Positions 33,767-44,664 of a stretch of DNA of 64,000 bases are shown here, piece by piece. Origin of the DNA: Antilocapra americana (Eukaryota; Chordata; Mammalia; Artiodactyla; Antilocapridae). Position 1 is the first letter of the stretch; every line of letters begins with the position of its first letter. Made by a program: the position numbers and the translations under genes. The stretch covers positions 11,592,940 to 11,656,939 of the forward strand of contig ML661885.1 of NCBI GenBank assembly GCA_007570785.1, in the 5' to 3' direction. Under the pieces are notes generated by a model. That model made no database searches and was not told the origin of the DNA. It saw only the letters and a program-made list of their open reading frames with translations.

Positions 33767-34076
33767 ACATCACATTAATAACTTGAAATCACCCCAGTGG
33801 GAATATTTAAGTTACAGAAATCAGCAAGTGCTGCCTAATAGTAGAGCTTTAATTTTTCCCCTGGAGAATTGGTTGTTGAACTTTTACCAGCACATCACTG
33901 ATATTAAGATTCCAGTTACAAAATACAGAGAATGATACTGTAGAGACTGATAGGTCACTTCTTGGGGGTATCAGTGGCAAGTCTTATTGTGGGTGCACAG
34001 CTGGCACTCCTGAGCCTGCATCCCAGAAACTTTTATCTTCATAAAGAATCCACACAGGTGTATATAATGTGTGATT

Positions 34077-34289
34077 GATCAGTGTTCAGTCCTGTCCGAT
34101 TCTGTGGAACTCCATAGATTGTAGCTCGCCAGGCTCCTCTGTTCATGGCATTTTCCAGGCAAGAATATTGGAGTTGGTTGTCATTTCTTCCTCCAGGGAA
34201 TCTTCCTGACTCAGAGATCGAACCTGCCTCTCCTGTGTCTCCTGCATTGACAGGCAGATTTTTTACCACTGCACCACCTGGAAAGCCCC
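34077..34289 (-). mobile_element. Bov-tA SINE with 10-bp TSD
   Basis: Minus-strand copy flanked by atgtgtgatt at 34067-34076 and 34290-34299. Confidence 0.95.
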
Positions 34290-34299
34290 ATGTGTGATT

Positions 34300-35589
34300 A
34301 GGATTTTCCAAATATAGTGGAGGAATTTTCTCCCATTCTTACACAAAATATCAGTGAGATGCCATAGTCTATGGATATGAGACTGGTTAGTTAAAGGGGA
34401 AGTATTTCTTAATTTTAACATGCTGTGGTATGATTAGGCCAGCATTTCTTTTTAGCTAGTTCCTGAATTGTGCTTTTAATATCAGGAAACTCTCCATAAA
34501 TTTTTAGATAGTTTTTTTTTTTAGAATAGTATGGATCCAATTCCTTGCCAGTCCACCAAGAATGTTGATTTGTTGTTGTTAGAAAATGACAGATGGTATT
34601 TTATAAAGTTCTGTACTGCAGCACATTATTTTGGTCTTCAAGGAATACCTAAAAGGAAACGACAGCAGGTTTTAGGTCAAAACACTGGAATAGTGAAAAC
34701 ATGTTCTTTTCGATCAAATGATCAGTATTTTATAGAAAATGTACACCCTTGGGTCATATGGATGTGCCTGTGAAAACTGAATATATAATTTAGTGTACTA
34801 TTAGAGCACATACCCTGTTTTGTTAATCAACTGATTTATTTATTAAGTTATTAATATGTTCACTTTCACCATACTCATTGCATAAAGCTTCATAAAAGAA
34901 AGGTGTGAAGTGAAATGGTTTTAGCTCTAAGGACGTTCTGATCTCTTAGGAAGATTATCTGTACACAAAGATGAAAACTCTTAAGTAAATTGTATGAGGC
35001 AGACTGTATACAAAATGTCAGTTTAAAGATAGGAGAGTCTTCCATAGGTTGAACAGTTCGGTAAGATTTCAGGAGAGAATCGAACTTGATCTTTGTGCTA
35101 CAGAAGTCATGTTTGATGATTTGTTTTACCAGTTGACATAGTATATCTTTCTATCTCTGCAAAATAAAAGCACAAAGAAGTTAAGAAGCCAAGAACCTCA
35201 GGTATATTTGATATGACCTTCCTTTAAAATTTGACTAGTAACTTTGATCTGTCATGCATGGCCCCTCTGTGACATTTCTTGGTGTTCTCTTCCTGGCAAA
35301 GAACAGAGTCAACTGTCAGTGGTGCTAAGCTTTTTTGTGACTGCTGGAGGGGTCAAGCCATGCTATAGTCAGGAGCAGGGAGCTCTGAGAATGAACGTCC
35401 CACTTTCTAAGCAAGTTCTCATGTCTGTGGTTGATGTCTAGCATTTGGTTGCCAAGTTATTTCAAGCAATTCTGTGCATATAATAACTTCAAAAAATTAC
35501 TTCCAAAAAAATACCGGGAGTAATTTGGTTAAATGAAATTATTAAAAAATATTGAACTACATGGAGCTTATTATGCTATGGGAAAAAAC
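34300..35589. other. Repeat-poor stretch
   Basis: About 1.3 kb. An 80-codon open frame at 34531-34773 has no recognisable domain or splice context; treated as chance. Confidence 0.4.
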
Positions 35590-35599
35590 AAACTAATAA

Positions 35600-36039
35600 A
35601 TAATTAAGTCGTGTCTGACTCTGTGACCCTACAAACTGCAGCACTCCAGGCTTCTCTGTCCTTCACTATCTCCCAGAGTTTGCTCAAGCTTATGTCCACT
35701 GAGTTGTTAATACCATCACCCATCTCATCTTCTGTTGTCCTTTTCTTCTCCTGCCCTCAGTCTTTCCCAGCATCAGGGTCTTTTCAAATGAGTCAGTTCT
35801 TCGCATCAAGTGGCCCAAGTATTAGGGTTTCATCTTCAGCATCAGTCCTTCCAGTAAGTATTTGGGGTTGAATTTCTTTAGGATTGACTCGTGTGATTTT
35901 CTTGCTGCCCAATGGACTCTCAAGAGTCTTCTCCAACACCACAGTTCAAAAGCATCAGTTCATCAGCTCTCTAAGCTTTCTTTATGGTCCACCTCTCACC
36001 ATAGTCATCCATACATGACTACTGGAAAAATCACACTGT
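35600..36039 (-). mobile_element. BovB LINE 3' fragment with 10-bp TSD
   Basis: 5'-truncated BovB tail of about 440 bases flanked by aaactaataa at 35590-35599 and 36040-36049. Confidence 0.93.
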
Positions 36040-36049
36040 AAACTAATAA

Positions 36050-36627
36050 CACATACTGTTGACCTTAGAAATGGAAAAGTATATCCTGAAAGTGTTATTT
36101 TACATTTTTTTTCCTAAAGCTATGTTAAATTGCTACCTTAGTTCAAAGTGGGGAAAAGAAGCCAAAACCGGCTACTGGGAGGGAGTGAAGTTGAGAAGTC
36201 TGTTCTTTCATGATTACTTTGTATTAAGGCATAAAATTCCTTTTCGATGTAAACAGGGCTTTTAAGAATCTGGAAAGGAATGTTAAACAGCAGGTGAAGA
36301 TTGGCACCTTGAGGCCAAAGAAGATGTTAAGTAAACTGAGCCCACCCACCCAAATTAACTTGAAACTTGAATAAATCTAGAGCTTGAGAGACAATAACTA
36401 AGTCTTTCACAGTGAATTAATGCCTGGGTTAACTGAAACTGTACCAGTTGTATGGAGAACTTTGGGGATACAGAAATACAAAGGGAAGGAACTCTGATAG
36501 GCTCGACCATTGAAATTCTTCTTTTGAAACTTTTAAAAAATAATTTCAACAGAAATTTATTGAGCATCAACTATGTACAATGCATGCTTTTGATCTTAAA
36601 GTACATCTCTAAAATCGGATAATGTCC
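36050..36627. other. Unassigned sequence
   Basis: About 580 bases, no recognised element. Confidence 0.4.
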
Positions 36628-36815
36628 TTAATAAGTGCTTGCTGTGTGTTAGGCATCATGCTGAGTTTTTCTGTATTCTAATTCTTAATCCTGAAGGTGA
36701 AGCTACTGAGGCTCCAAGAGGTTAAGTAACTTACCCACAGTCACAAAAAATATATACAATTCAAATCTAAGTGTTTCTCCAAAACCTGAGTACTGAACCA
36801 CTGCACAATTCCCTT
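36628..36815 (-). mobile_element. MIR SINE
   Basis: Antisense MIR nearly across its length: 'aataagtgcttgctgtgtgt taggcatcatgctgag', 'aggctccaagaggttaagta acttacccacagtcaca', 'cctgagtactgaaccactgc'. Confidence 0.85.
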
Positions 36816-36865
36816 GCGCATTTCTAAGGAATCTCTCCACATTATCCAAAAGGGAGTTTTTTGGA

Positions 36866-37045
36866 TTTTTTTTTACTGAATGCTTACTAAGTATCAGGCA
36901 CCATTCTCTAATCCTCATAAAAATCTAAGTACGTGTATCTTAGAGAACAACCACATTTTAAGTAAACAAAAGACCTTCTTTCTATGATAACTTTACCTAA
37001 GGTCACAGAGATAATAAGCACAACAGACAGTGTGCTGAGCACTTT
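36866..37045 (-). mobile_element. MIR SINE remnant
   Basis: A second antisense MIR just downstream ('actgaatgcttactaagtat caggcaccattctctaatcc', 'taaggtcacagagataataa'). More diverged than its neighbour. Confidence 0.65.
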
Positions 37046-37049
37046 CCAT

Positions 37050-37748
37050 ATTAAAGAGATATGAATATCATAGTCTGCCAGTCACAGAGTAGTATATATT
37101 GTGTGAAATGTCTGCTTTTACACAAAAGCCAAGGTAGATCAGATTTCTCAGGGCAACTGTACTACATGTGTGATTTGGCTCACCATGGGATCGGCACATT
37201 AAGATGCTCTTTAATGGTTACTGAAACTTTAATTAGCAAATAGTACTTAATATATTTTTGTGTGTTCAGAATCCCTTGGAAATATTTAAGGTTGTAAAAA
37301 ATTCCTGAACTATGAAAATGAAAATTGTGCAGCACAACTGGAATGTATTTTTTGTTGTTTATTCTAATGAAACAATGTGTGCTATGTCATTAAAATACTC
37401 ACATTATTTCAGATATCTTCCTTTCAACTTCCAGTAGATATTTCTCACCAGGCAAGTGTAAGGGATATTTCTAGAAAATAACAGGATCGGTCAGAGTCAC
37501 TGGCTTCAACATAGAGTCTGAGCTCAACCCTAGAGGAACTTCCATGATTTCACTGTCAAGGAAAAGTTGTATCTCAGATGAGTGAGGGCTCCTGTTGAGC
37601 CTTTCTGACATTAAAAATGTTAAATCTTCTGTAACTCCATATGGATTGTTGATAAAAGAATTGGCAGTGTCAGTAATAACAGTAATAGAATAATAAGCTA
37701 GTGGCATAATGAGCATTATCTTTACATATTAAAGAATATCATGGAAAA
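37050..37748. other. Unassigned sequence
   Basis: About 700 bases. An 81-codon minus-strand frame at 37471-37716 has no recognisable domain. Confidence 0.4.
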
Positions 37749-37749
37749 A

Positions 37750-37862
37750 AAAATGTCAGCCCACTCCAGTATATTTGCCTGGGAAATCCCATGGACAGAG
37801 GAGCCTGACGGGCTACAGTCCATGGACCCACCAAGAATTGGACACGACTTAGTGACTAAATG
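37750..37862 (+). mobile_element. Bov-A SINE (3' part)
   Basis: Body and 3' end only ('cagcccactccagtatattt' to 'acgacttagtgactaaatg'). Confidence 0.9.
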
Positions 37863-37974
37863 ACAATAACAGCAATAAGTGCTCTGTTCTTCACAGATAT
37901 TATTTTGTAAAATCATCATCATATGCAATAGGCATTGTTATGCTAGTATCAACAAAAAAATGCACAACCTCAAG

Positions 37975-38345
37975 GTTGAGAATTAGGTTTCCTTTTGTGG
38001 TCTTATTGAGGACTATAGCCTGAGATGGCAGCCTCTCAGAGAGCTCTGAGGGGCTAGGAGACAGGACATGTAGGAGTTTTTGCTGAAAATACAGAACAAG
38101 AAAACCCATGCAGTCAAAGATCAAAAGATTGCTGCTAATCACATGAAGTCAACATCTCCAGTTAACGAGGTTTGTGCTTTTCTGTGTACCGGAAGATGCA
38201 AGAGTCTGGGCTTATTGAAAGCATTCCTTTGATACACATCTTGACTATCTAAGACCATTGCCCTGTGTTCTCCATTCTGCCCGTCAGGGACAGCTGCCAT
38301 GGCTGATGGCTTTAGGAAATCCTTCACTGACTGAAATGGCAGGTG
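37975..38345. mobile_element. Ancient ERVL-type LTR-like remnant
   Basis: 'ttgaggactatagcctgaga', 'gcctctcagagagctctgag', 'ggaagatgcaagagtctggg' and 'cctttgatacacatcttgac' are words I associate with old mammalian ERVL-type LTRs. The same 'gaggacta(tag)ccc...ctctgag' core recurs at 62215-62480. Family and strand not resolved. Confidence 0.45.
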
Positions 38346-39150
38346 ACATTCTTAGTCCACACTAGTTTCACAGCCATGGAAACTGCCATCAGGAGACTCA
38401 GCTACCTTTCAAGATTATGAAGCTACAGAGCAGTAGCGTGGCTTTGACACAGGTCCAGATGGCTCCATAACCTACCCTCTTCATTCTAGTAGAGGCCCTT
38501 CTCTGCTTGTCCAACCACCCACCATCGCCCAAGCCGCACCTGGGGACCCAAGTGGCCGTTACATCCTCGGTACGGTAAGAAGTCAGTCCACACACAAGTA
38601 CATTTGTGCCTTAAAACTAAGAGTGACCTTTCCCAGTGTAAACAGTACAGAGCTACCAGCAGCCCTGTATCTTCCATCAGACCAGCTGAAGTCTCTGCAT
38701 CAAGTATAGTAACCTGACCAGAGCATGTGTTTGAGTGAAGGAAGGCAAGCTGGGAAGCTTTACTTTTCCCACATTTGTTGCCTGAAAGAGATATAAGTAC
38801 TCAGATGCTTTAGACCACTTATTCAGAATTAATTCATTTAGGAACAACTTTTCTATTTTGAAAAGTACTAAATTCTACTAAATTTTTGGCTGCTATTCAT
38901 GACAAATGTAAAAAATATACTCTTAGTTTTCTTTTTTAAAAAATTAGAATTGACACTGATTCATTCAGTATCATTCATAAATCATGGATATATTTATATC
39001 AATATTTATAGCAATATTCCCCAAATATTTGATGAGCACTTGTTCTGGGCATTCTGCCAAGTGTGCAGTGCTGAGGTGAGGGATGCCGTGAGAGGACACT
39101 TTCGATTCTAAATTGAGTCTTGAAGAATAAAGAGAAGTTATCTCTGCTTA
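38346..39150. other. Unassigned, locally GC-richer stretch
   Basis: The 38400-38600 part has several CpGs and is less AT-rich than the rest. No exon pair or repeat recognised. Confidence 0.4.
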
Positions 39151-39154
39151 ATGG

Positions 39155-39285
39155 AAAAGATTTTTTTGCTTTATATTGGCGGTGCCATGTGGCATGTGAA
39201 ATCTTCGTTCCTTGACCAGGAATTGAACCCCGCCATATGCAATGGAAACATGAGTCTTAACCACTGGATTGCCAGGAAAGTCCCA
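39155..39285 (-). mobile_element. CHR-2-type SINE
   Basis: Antisense tRNA-derived SINE: 'gtggcatgtgaaatcttcgt', 'accaggaattgaaccccgcc', 'cttaaccactggattgccag'. Confidence 0.85.
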
Positions 39286-39289
39286 AGAA

Positions 39290-40155
39290 TTTCTTAAAAG
39301 TTGGAAAATGTAAATAGCATCTTAGCTAAGTAGCTTGTATTTGGAGGGTATGTGTGTGTGTGTTGTTTTAAGTTCACTGATGTGTTAACTGGAAAGATAT
39401 TAAGGAACGTTCATCTAAACAGCACTAGCTCAGGAGTGAATCTGCATATACCACAACAGTCCAGACGTTCTGTCTGTAAATAAATGTCCTCATCAAAATC
39501 TTAAGTAACTCAAATGGTGTTGATGGATATGATTTTGAACAGAACTAGCTTGTTTCTCTGAAAAAAATATGGAGTCTTTACATATGGCTGTTTCTTCCAT
39601 ATACTGATGAAAGTGAACTCTTATTTAGTTAAACACAGTTGACAGAGGCTTAATAGATGATTTATACACATAGGGTGATCAGATGCATACCAAGTATACG
39701 CTTCACAAATTGAAACAACTCTTCCACCATAACATAAAAAGTAGGCCTGTTATCAGTGCACTTCCATTTCACAGTCAAAATGTGATTTTTAAAGGGGAAG
39801 TGAACCTGATGCCATTTTTAGTCCTGCTGTGCAACAAGTAGCAACATTTTTCATTATTTATTATCTATTTTTGAAGTTTTCTTACAACCAAGGTCTTTTA
39901 AAAAAAACCTCAGAAATGAGGATTAAGCCCTATATCATCAATAGGAAAGTTCTGTAACTTCTGTATCCCTCCACAGTGTCTACTTTTGAGCTATGGAGGC
40001 AGTGGGGCAGGCTGCTCCTTACCATCTCACCTTCACAAATTTGCTACATTGAACATAAATATGTTGCCCGCCTTGAATATTATGCTGAGTCTATGCAGAG
40101 TTCTTCCAAAATTTAAATTTAGACCACACCAAATTTCATATCTGTTCTGAAAAGT
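39290..40155. other. Unassigned sequence
   Basis: About 870 bases with no recognised element. Confidence 0.4.
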
Positions 40156-40157
40156 CA

Positions 40158-40590
40158 TGACAATGTACAGTGGATAGAACATGGACTCGGAAGTTCTCAA
40201 GACCCCAGGTCACAACTTGCATTAGGGGTTTTAGATCTGAGATATGTGTGCTTAGTCACACACTCATGTCCAACTCTTGGCGACCAATGGACTGTAGCCC
40301 AAGGTTTCTCTGTCCATGAGATTTCCCAGGCAAGAATACTGGAGTGGGTTGTCGTTTCTTCCTCTCAACCCAGGAATCGAATCCTTGTCTCCTGCATTGC
40401 AGGTGGTTTTTTTATGAATGAGCCACAAGGGAGGCCCCTCTAAGATATATACTGGGAAAGTAATACAGTCTCTCTGAACTTGATATTTTTCTCATAGGAC
40501 CAACTGTATACACCTATGCAGGCAGGATGATCTGAGGTCACTTATATGTCAAATGCTAAAGTGGGTAGTTACTGAACTTGTTCCCAGTTG
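40158..40590 (+). mobile_element. MIR SINE, split by a Bov-tA
   Basis: Sense MIR head 'acagtggatagaacatggac' with its tRNA-like part to about 40243. After the SINE it continues with 'aatacagtctctctgaactt gatatttttctcatagga'. The interrupting SINE is at 40244-40438, with 8 of 9 matching bases on its sides (ctgagatat / ctaagatat). Confidence 0.65.
40244..40438 (-). mobile_element. Bov-tA SINE inside a MIR
   Basis: Minus-strand copy, tRNA-like head ending 'gagccacaagggaggcccc'. Confidence 0.92.
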
Positions 40591-40645
40591 CTTCAGATTG
40601 CTCTGGGTTCTTGGGTTGAAGTAGTTCAGTCAGTCAGCAAATATT

Positions 40646-40976
40646 GGTGGTTGTTCTGTCATTAATTCGTGTCTAACTGTTTGTGACCTCATGGACTGCA
40701 GCATGCCAGGCCTCCCCGTCAATCATCATCTCCTGAAGTTTGCCCAAGTTCATGTCCACTGAATAGGTGATGCCATCCAATCACCTCATCCTCTGTCACC
40801 CCCTTCTCTTCCTGCTCTCAATCTTTCCCAGCATCAGGTCTTTTTCCAATGAGCTGGCTCTTCATGTAAGGTAGCCAAAGTACTGAAACTGGAGCTTGAG
40901 CTTCAGCATCAGTCCTTCCAATGAATATTCAGGGTTGATTTCCTTTAGGACTGATTGGTTTGATCTCCTTGCTGTC
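40646..40976 (-). mobile_element. BovB LINE 3' fragment with 11-bp TSD
   Basis: 331-base 5'-truncated BovB tail flanked by cagcaaatatt at 40635-40645 and 40977-40987. Both ends are exact. Confidence 0.95.
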
Positions 40977-40987
40977 CAGCAAATATT

Positions 40988-41625
40988 TACAGGGTGCCTG
41001 CTGGATACCGAGCCCTCTGATAGCAGTGGGGACACCTCAGTGATGAGGCTCAGCCCTCATCCTCTAGGGGCTTTTGTCTCTTTGCAGGTATCACAAAATG
41101 ATGAGCTCCGCATATTGTGATGGCAGTAAGGAAAGTCACGAAGACAAGCATTTCATGTAAACAACAAAACTGACTCCCTTCCCCCTCTCTCCATGTGGAC
41201 TGGTTTGGTTTTCTCCTGTTGGCTTGGTGATTTCTGATAACCCTAACCTTTGTATTAGAGTAGCAAATTCCCAGGCTAGCCCAGAGTCAGGACAGTACCA
41301 AGAATGACTCTCTTCTGAAGTTTAATTCAAATCACACCCCTTCAGTCAGCATTTGATGTCCTGGGACTGGCAGGTTGGAATATCCTCTCCTGAAATAAGT
41401 GATATATGAATGTATTTACGTTAGTTCTGTGAATTCAGGGAGTGTAGCAGCATTGTTAAGAACTATTCATCTTTAATTGAGCTCTTCAAATCTGCTAACT
41501 TTATGCCAAATTCAGGCAGGGAGAGTGATAAGGGATTGTGGCTGCTTACTGTCTGCGTGGGAACCTAGAGGCCTTTCAGAACTGCACTTCTTTTTACTCT
41601 AAGCAGAGATCATGCAGAACATGCA
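40988..41625. other. Unassigned sequence
   Basis: About 640 bases. The first part, continuous with the bases left of the BovB at 40646 ('cagcaaatatttacagggtg cctgctggatacc'), resembles an old mammalian interspersed repeat of the 'aaatatttattgagcaccta' type. The rest is unassigned. Confidence 0.4.
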
Positions 41626-41626
41626 A

Positions 41627-41757
41627 ACTGTTGTTGTTGTTCAGTCACTAAGTCACGTCCAACTCTTTGTGACCCCATGGAGTACAGCATGCCAGGCCTC
41701 CCTGTCCCTCACCATCTCCCAGAGTTTGCCCAAGTTCATGTCCATTGAATCAGTGAT
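41627..41757 (-). mobile_element. BovB LINE 3' terminus
   Basis: Only about 130 bases of the BovB 3' end, with (GTT)n on its left. Probable 7-bp duplication atgcaaa on both sides. Confidence 0.88.
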
Positions 41758-41834
41758 GCAAATTGTGCTTAGGCTATTTTCTTGTACTGTTCTTATAGTC
41801 TCATCTATTTAAGTACTAGATTATATGTGATATA

Positions 41835-42043
41835 CTTCCCTGGTGGCTCAGATGGTAAAGCATCTGCCTGCAATGTGGGAGACCCGGGTTTGATCCTTGG
41901 GTTGGGAAGATCCCCTGGAGAAGGAAATGGCAACCCACTCCAGTATTCTTGCCTGGAGAATACCAAGAACAGAGGAGCCTGGTAGGTTACAGTCCATGGG
42001 GTCACAAAGAGTTGGACACGACTGAGCGACTTCACTTTCACTT
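41835..42043 (+). mobile_element. Bov-tA SINE
   Basis: One of the best-preserved copies: head 'cttccctggtggctcagatg', B-box-like 'gggtttgatcc', end 'gagcgacttcactttcactt'. Confidence 0.94.
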
Positions 42044-42352
42044 TCTTTATATTTGATAGATAGCCTTCATTAACAAATGGCCATGACTTTGCTCAATGGT
42101 GTAAAGTGGCTCTAAACTCAATAAAGCCTATAGAACTTCTACTTACTTTTCCTGTGACTATTCTCAGTAAGACGGCAGAGTAGTCACTTTGTTTCATTCT
42201 GTACGTTAATGATAAAAATAAAACCAAATTATTTTAGCTTTAACTATTTGCATTTCCAAGAAGAATGCCAGGGCTTTAGAATAAAGCATGATTTTAAAAA
42301 TTCTATATGGGCATATACATATACAATATAATATACATATAAAATTTACAAA
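42044..42352. other. Unassigned sequence
   Basis: About 310 bases ending in a TA-rich run. No recognised element. Confidence 0.4.
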
Positions 42353-42411
42353 CCCAGGTCTCCTGCATTGCAGGTAGATTCTTTACCAGTTAAGCCACAA
42401 GGGAAGCCCAT
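42353..42411 (-). mobile_element. Bov-tA head only
   Basis: The tRNA-like head alone ('acccaggtctcctgcattgc' to 'cacaagggaagccc'), 59 bases between TA-rich flanks. An unusually short remnant lacking the whole BovA body. Confidence 0.88.
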
Positions 42412-42659
42412 ACATATATAATATTTAGTGTAAATAAGCTATTGGGCTGGCCCTGGACTAGCAAACCCAAGAAGTGGAAAATAATCAGCCTAACTTAATG
42501 GACAGAAAACTGGGTTAGGAGTCCAGGTAGGTGCTTACATCAACTTCTGTCACAGTTTAAGCATTTAATTTGACTAAAGCAATGGTTGATTTCATTTACT
42601 GTGTTCTAGGAAGAGGATAGGCTTCAAGAACATAGAATTCAAAGTTCAGCCCTATTTTG

Positions 42660-42735
42660 AAATTTTCTCAGTCTGTTTCTTCATCTGTAAAATAGAGATA
42701 ATTGTTTCACAACAATATGGTGAGGATTGAGTACA
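42660..42735 (+). mobile_element. MIR SINE remnant
   Basis: 'tcagtctgtttcttcatctg taaaatagagataattg...gtgaggattgagta' is the sense MIR core. Confidence 0.75.
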
Positions 42736-42756
42736 GGGATATATATGCTTGGTTTG

Positions 42757-42954
42757 TGTGTGTGTCGCTGACTCTCTGTGACCTCATGGACTATAGCCCT
42801 CCAGGCTCTTCTGTCCAAGGCATTTTCTAGGCAAGAATACTGGAGTGGGTTGCCATTTCCTACTCCAGGGAATCTTCCCACCCCAGGGATCAAACCTGGG
42901 TCTGTCTCTGGCATTACAGGCAGATTCTTTACCACTGAGCAACCAGGGAAGCCC
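42757..42954 (-). mobile_element. Bov-tA SINE
   Basis: Minus-strand copy with a short (GT)n on its left, head ending 'gagcaaccagggaagcccc'. Confidence 0.93.
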
Positions 42955-44362
42955 CTTGTTTTAAGTCACTTGTCGTCAAAGCTCTTTCTTCTTTACAAAA
43001 GTGGCCAACATGTGCTTCCACTGGCCTCCTTGGCTGGGGCACAGTCTGCTTGGTTGTACATGGCAGTCAGCCCTGAGACTGGTATTCTGCCAGATGAGTC
43101 CTCGAATATTCTAAGGCAAAACTCTGCATGGCAGGTGCCTGGATTAACTTGATTTGTGTCATCTCTGAGCTTCAAAGGGCATTCTACAAGAGTCAAGAGA
43201 ACTGTAACCCAGAGGACTTGTGATCTTTAAAATTATAGAGGCTGCTTTTTCATGACTTGGTTTTGCTATTAAATAAAGTGATATATTTAACTAACTAGCA
43301 GTGACTCTAAGATGAGTTACATTTAACTTCTAACCTGCAATATTGCCATGGTTTGGAGACAGGGCTAAATATTTGGCTCTGAAGTTCATTGTCAAAGTGT
43401 ATCCAGGATTTCAAGTGTTTATCTCAATGAACATTGAAAGTGTGTAAAATTAGGCTACACATGTTATAAGAATTATTTTTTCTCTTGACATTTCTGGCTC
43501 TTAGATTCCCAGACCTGGCAGGAAATCTTTTTGGCTCCACTGCTTCTGATCTAGCTGTTTCCACAAAATGCAAACACATGCAAAAACATTGTAATAAACC
43601 TCAGTGTTCAGTCATGTTCAGTAAGACTTCAAAAGATGTTTGCTTTGAACTTGGTTCTAAAGATGGGCATACCTTCATGAGAATGGAAGGTATCTTCTTA
43701 CCCTCTATGATGTGGTTTGGCTGTTTTCGAGGCCCCAGAGTTAGCTTTGTTCTGTAAGGCACATTAAATTCACTCTTTTGGACTAGGAATTAACAGAAAT
43801 TTCTTCCTATAGAACATTTTGGAGCTCTGGGTCCCAATGGGACAATGCTTTTAGACCATAAAGGGAAAACTCTACTGCATCAAAGAGACTTGGGATAGCA
43901 TCATGAACTCCACACTCTGTGCCTGGTCTTAGATTTAATGAAGGATCTGAATTGCTGTTCTTAAGGTTGTTGGATGTTAGGTGATCCATATAAACTCTGC
44001 CATCATTCTCTAGTTTACAAAAAAAATGTGAAACTAGGCTGATGGAATTTGGTACACGTTGTAGCGAGCAGAGTACGATTACAATACCTTCAGTAAATAG
44101 ATTTCTCCGCATCTTTTCCTACTTTGTTTCTTCTCTAAGTTTTATACAGCTTTCTTGGTAGTAATCACACTGGAAAACATACTCTACATCCTAGAAAAAC
44201 CTTTGTCATGTTGCTCTTCTCAGACCACTGTAGCTGGTGGGATTGAGGTCTCTTTTTGATGGGCAATTTTATTGAATCTCACTCCTTTCTTGCTATTTTT
44301 CTGTCTTCAGTTTATTTTTGTCTGTCTATGTTTTGAAGCCATTGTCCAACTCAAAACAAATA
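42955..44362. other. Repeat-poor stretch, ~1.4 kb
   Basis: No recognised repeat. It holds a 90-codon frame on + (43485-43757) and a 101-codon frame on - (43807-44112). Neither shows a recognised domain, and no convincing splice pair frames them. Possibly conserved non-coding DNA; this cannot be judged from one sequence. Confidence 0.4.
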
Positions 44363-44364
44363 GT

Positions 44365-44660
44365 CAATCTTTATTTATTTATTCATTAGTGGAATATAAT
44401 TACTTTAGTGCTTCCCTGGTGGCTCAGTGGTAGAGAATCTGCCTGCCAATGCAGGAGATATGGGTGTGATCCCTGGGTCAGGAAGATACCCTGGAGGAGG
44501 AAATAGCAATCCACTCCAGTACCCTTGCCTGGGAAATCCCATGGACAGAGGAACCTGGCAGGCTACAGTCCGTGGGGTTGCAAATAGTCAGACATGACTT
44601 AGTGACTAAACAATAAAAAACAACAATGGCTTTACAATATTGTGTTTTTAAAATATTTCT
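44365..44660 (-). mobile_element. L1 3' UTR fragment, split by a Bov-tA
   Basis: 'attagtggaatataattact ttag' before the SINE and 'tggctttacaatattgtgtt' after it are adjacent parts of the antisense L1 3' end. Confidence 0.7.
44409..44612 (+). mobile_element. Bov-tA SINE inside an L1 fragment
   Basis: Sense copy with an (AAC)n tail, inserted close to the L1 poly-A side. Confidence 0.93.
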
Positions 44661-44664
44661 CTAG

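Noticed and set aside
34531..34773. 80-codon + strand frame as a gene
   Set aside because: Starts in a poly-T/ATG context typical of AT-rich DNA, no domain recognised, no splice pair.
38400..38620. Possible CpG island or promoter
   Set aside because: Only a handful of CpGs over ~200 bases, far below CpG-island density, and no TATA/initiator context.
41835..41905. tRNA gene in the SINE head
   Set aside because: tRNA-Glu-like A and B boxes are present, but the sequence is the SINE head without a foldable acceptor stem; it is not a tRNA gene.
43807..44112. 101-codon minus-strand frame as a gene
   Set aside because: Frames of this size are expected by chance in 64 kb. No domain, promoter, splice or polyadenylation context.
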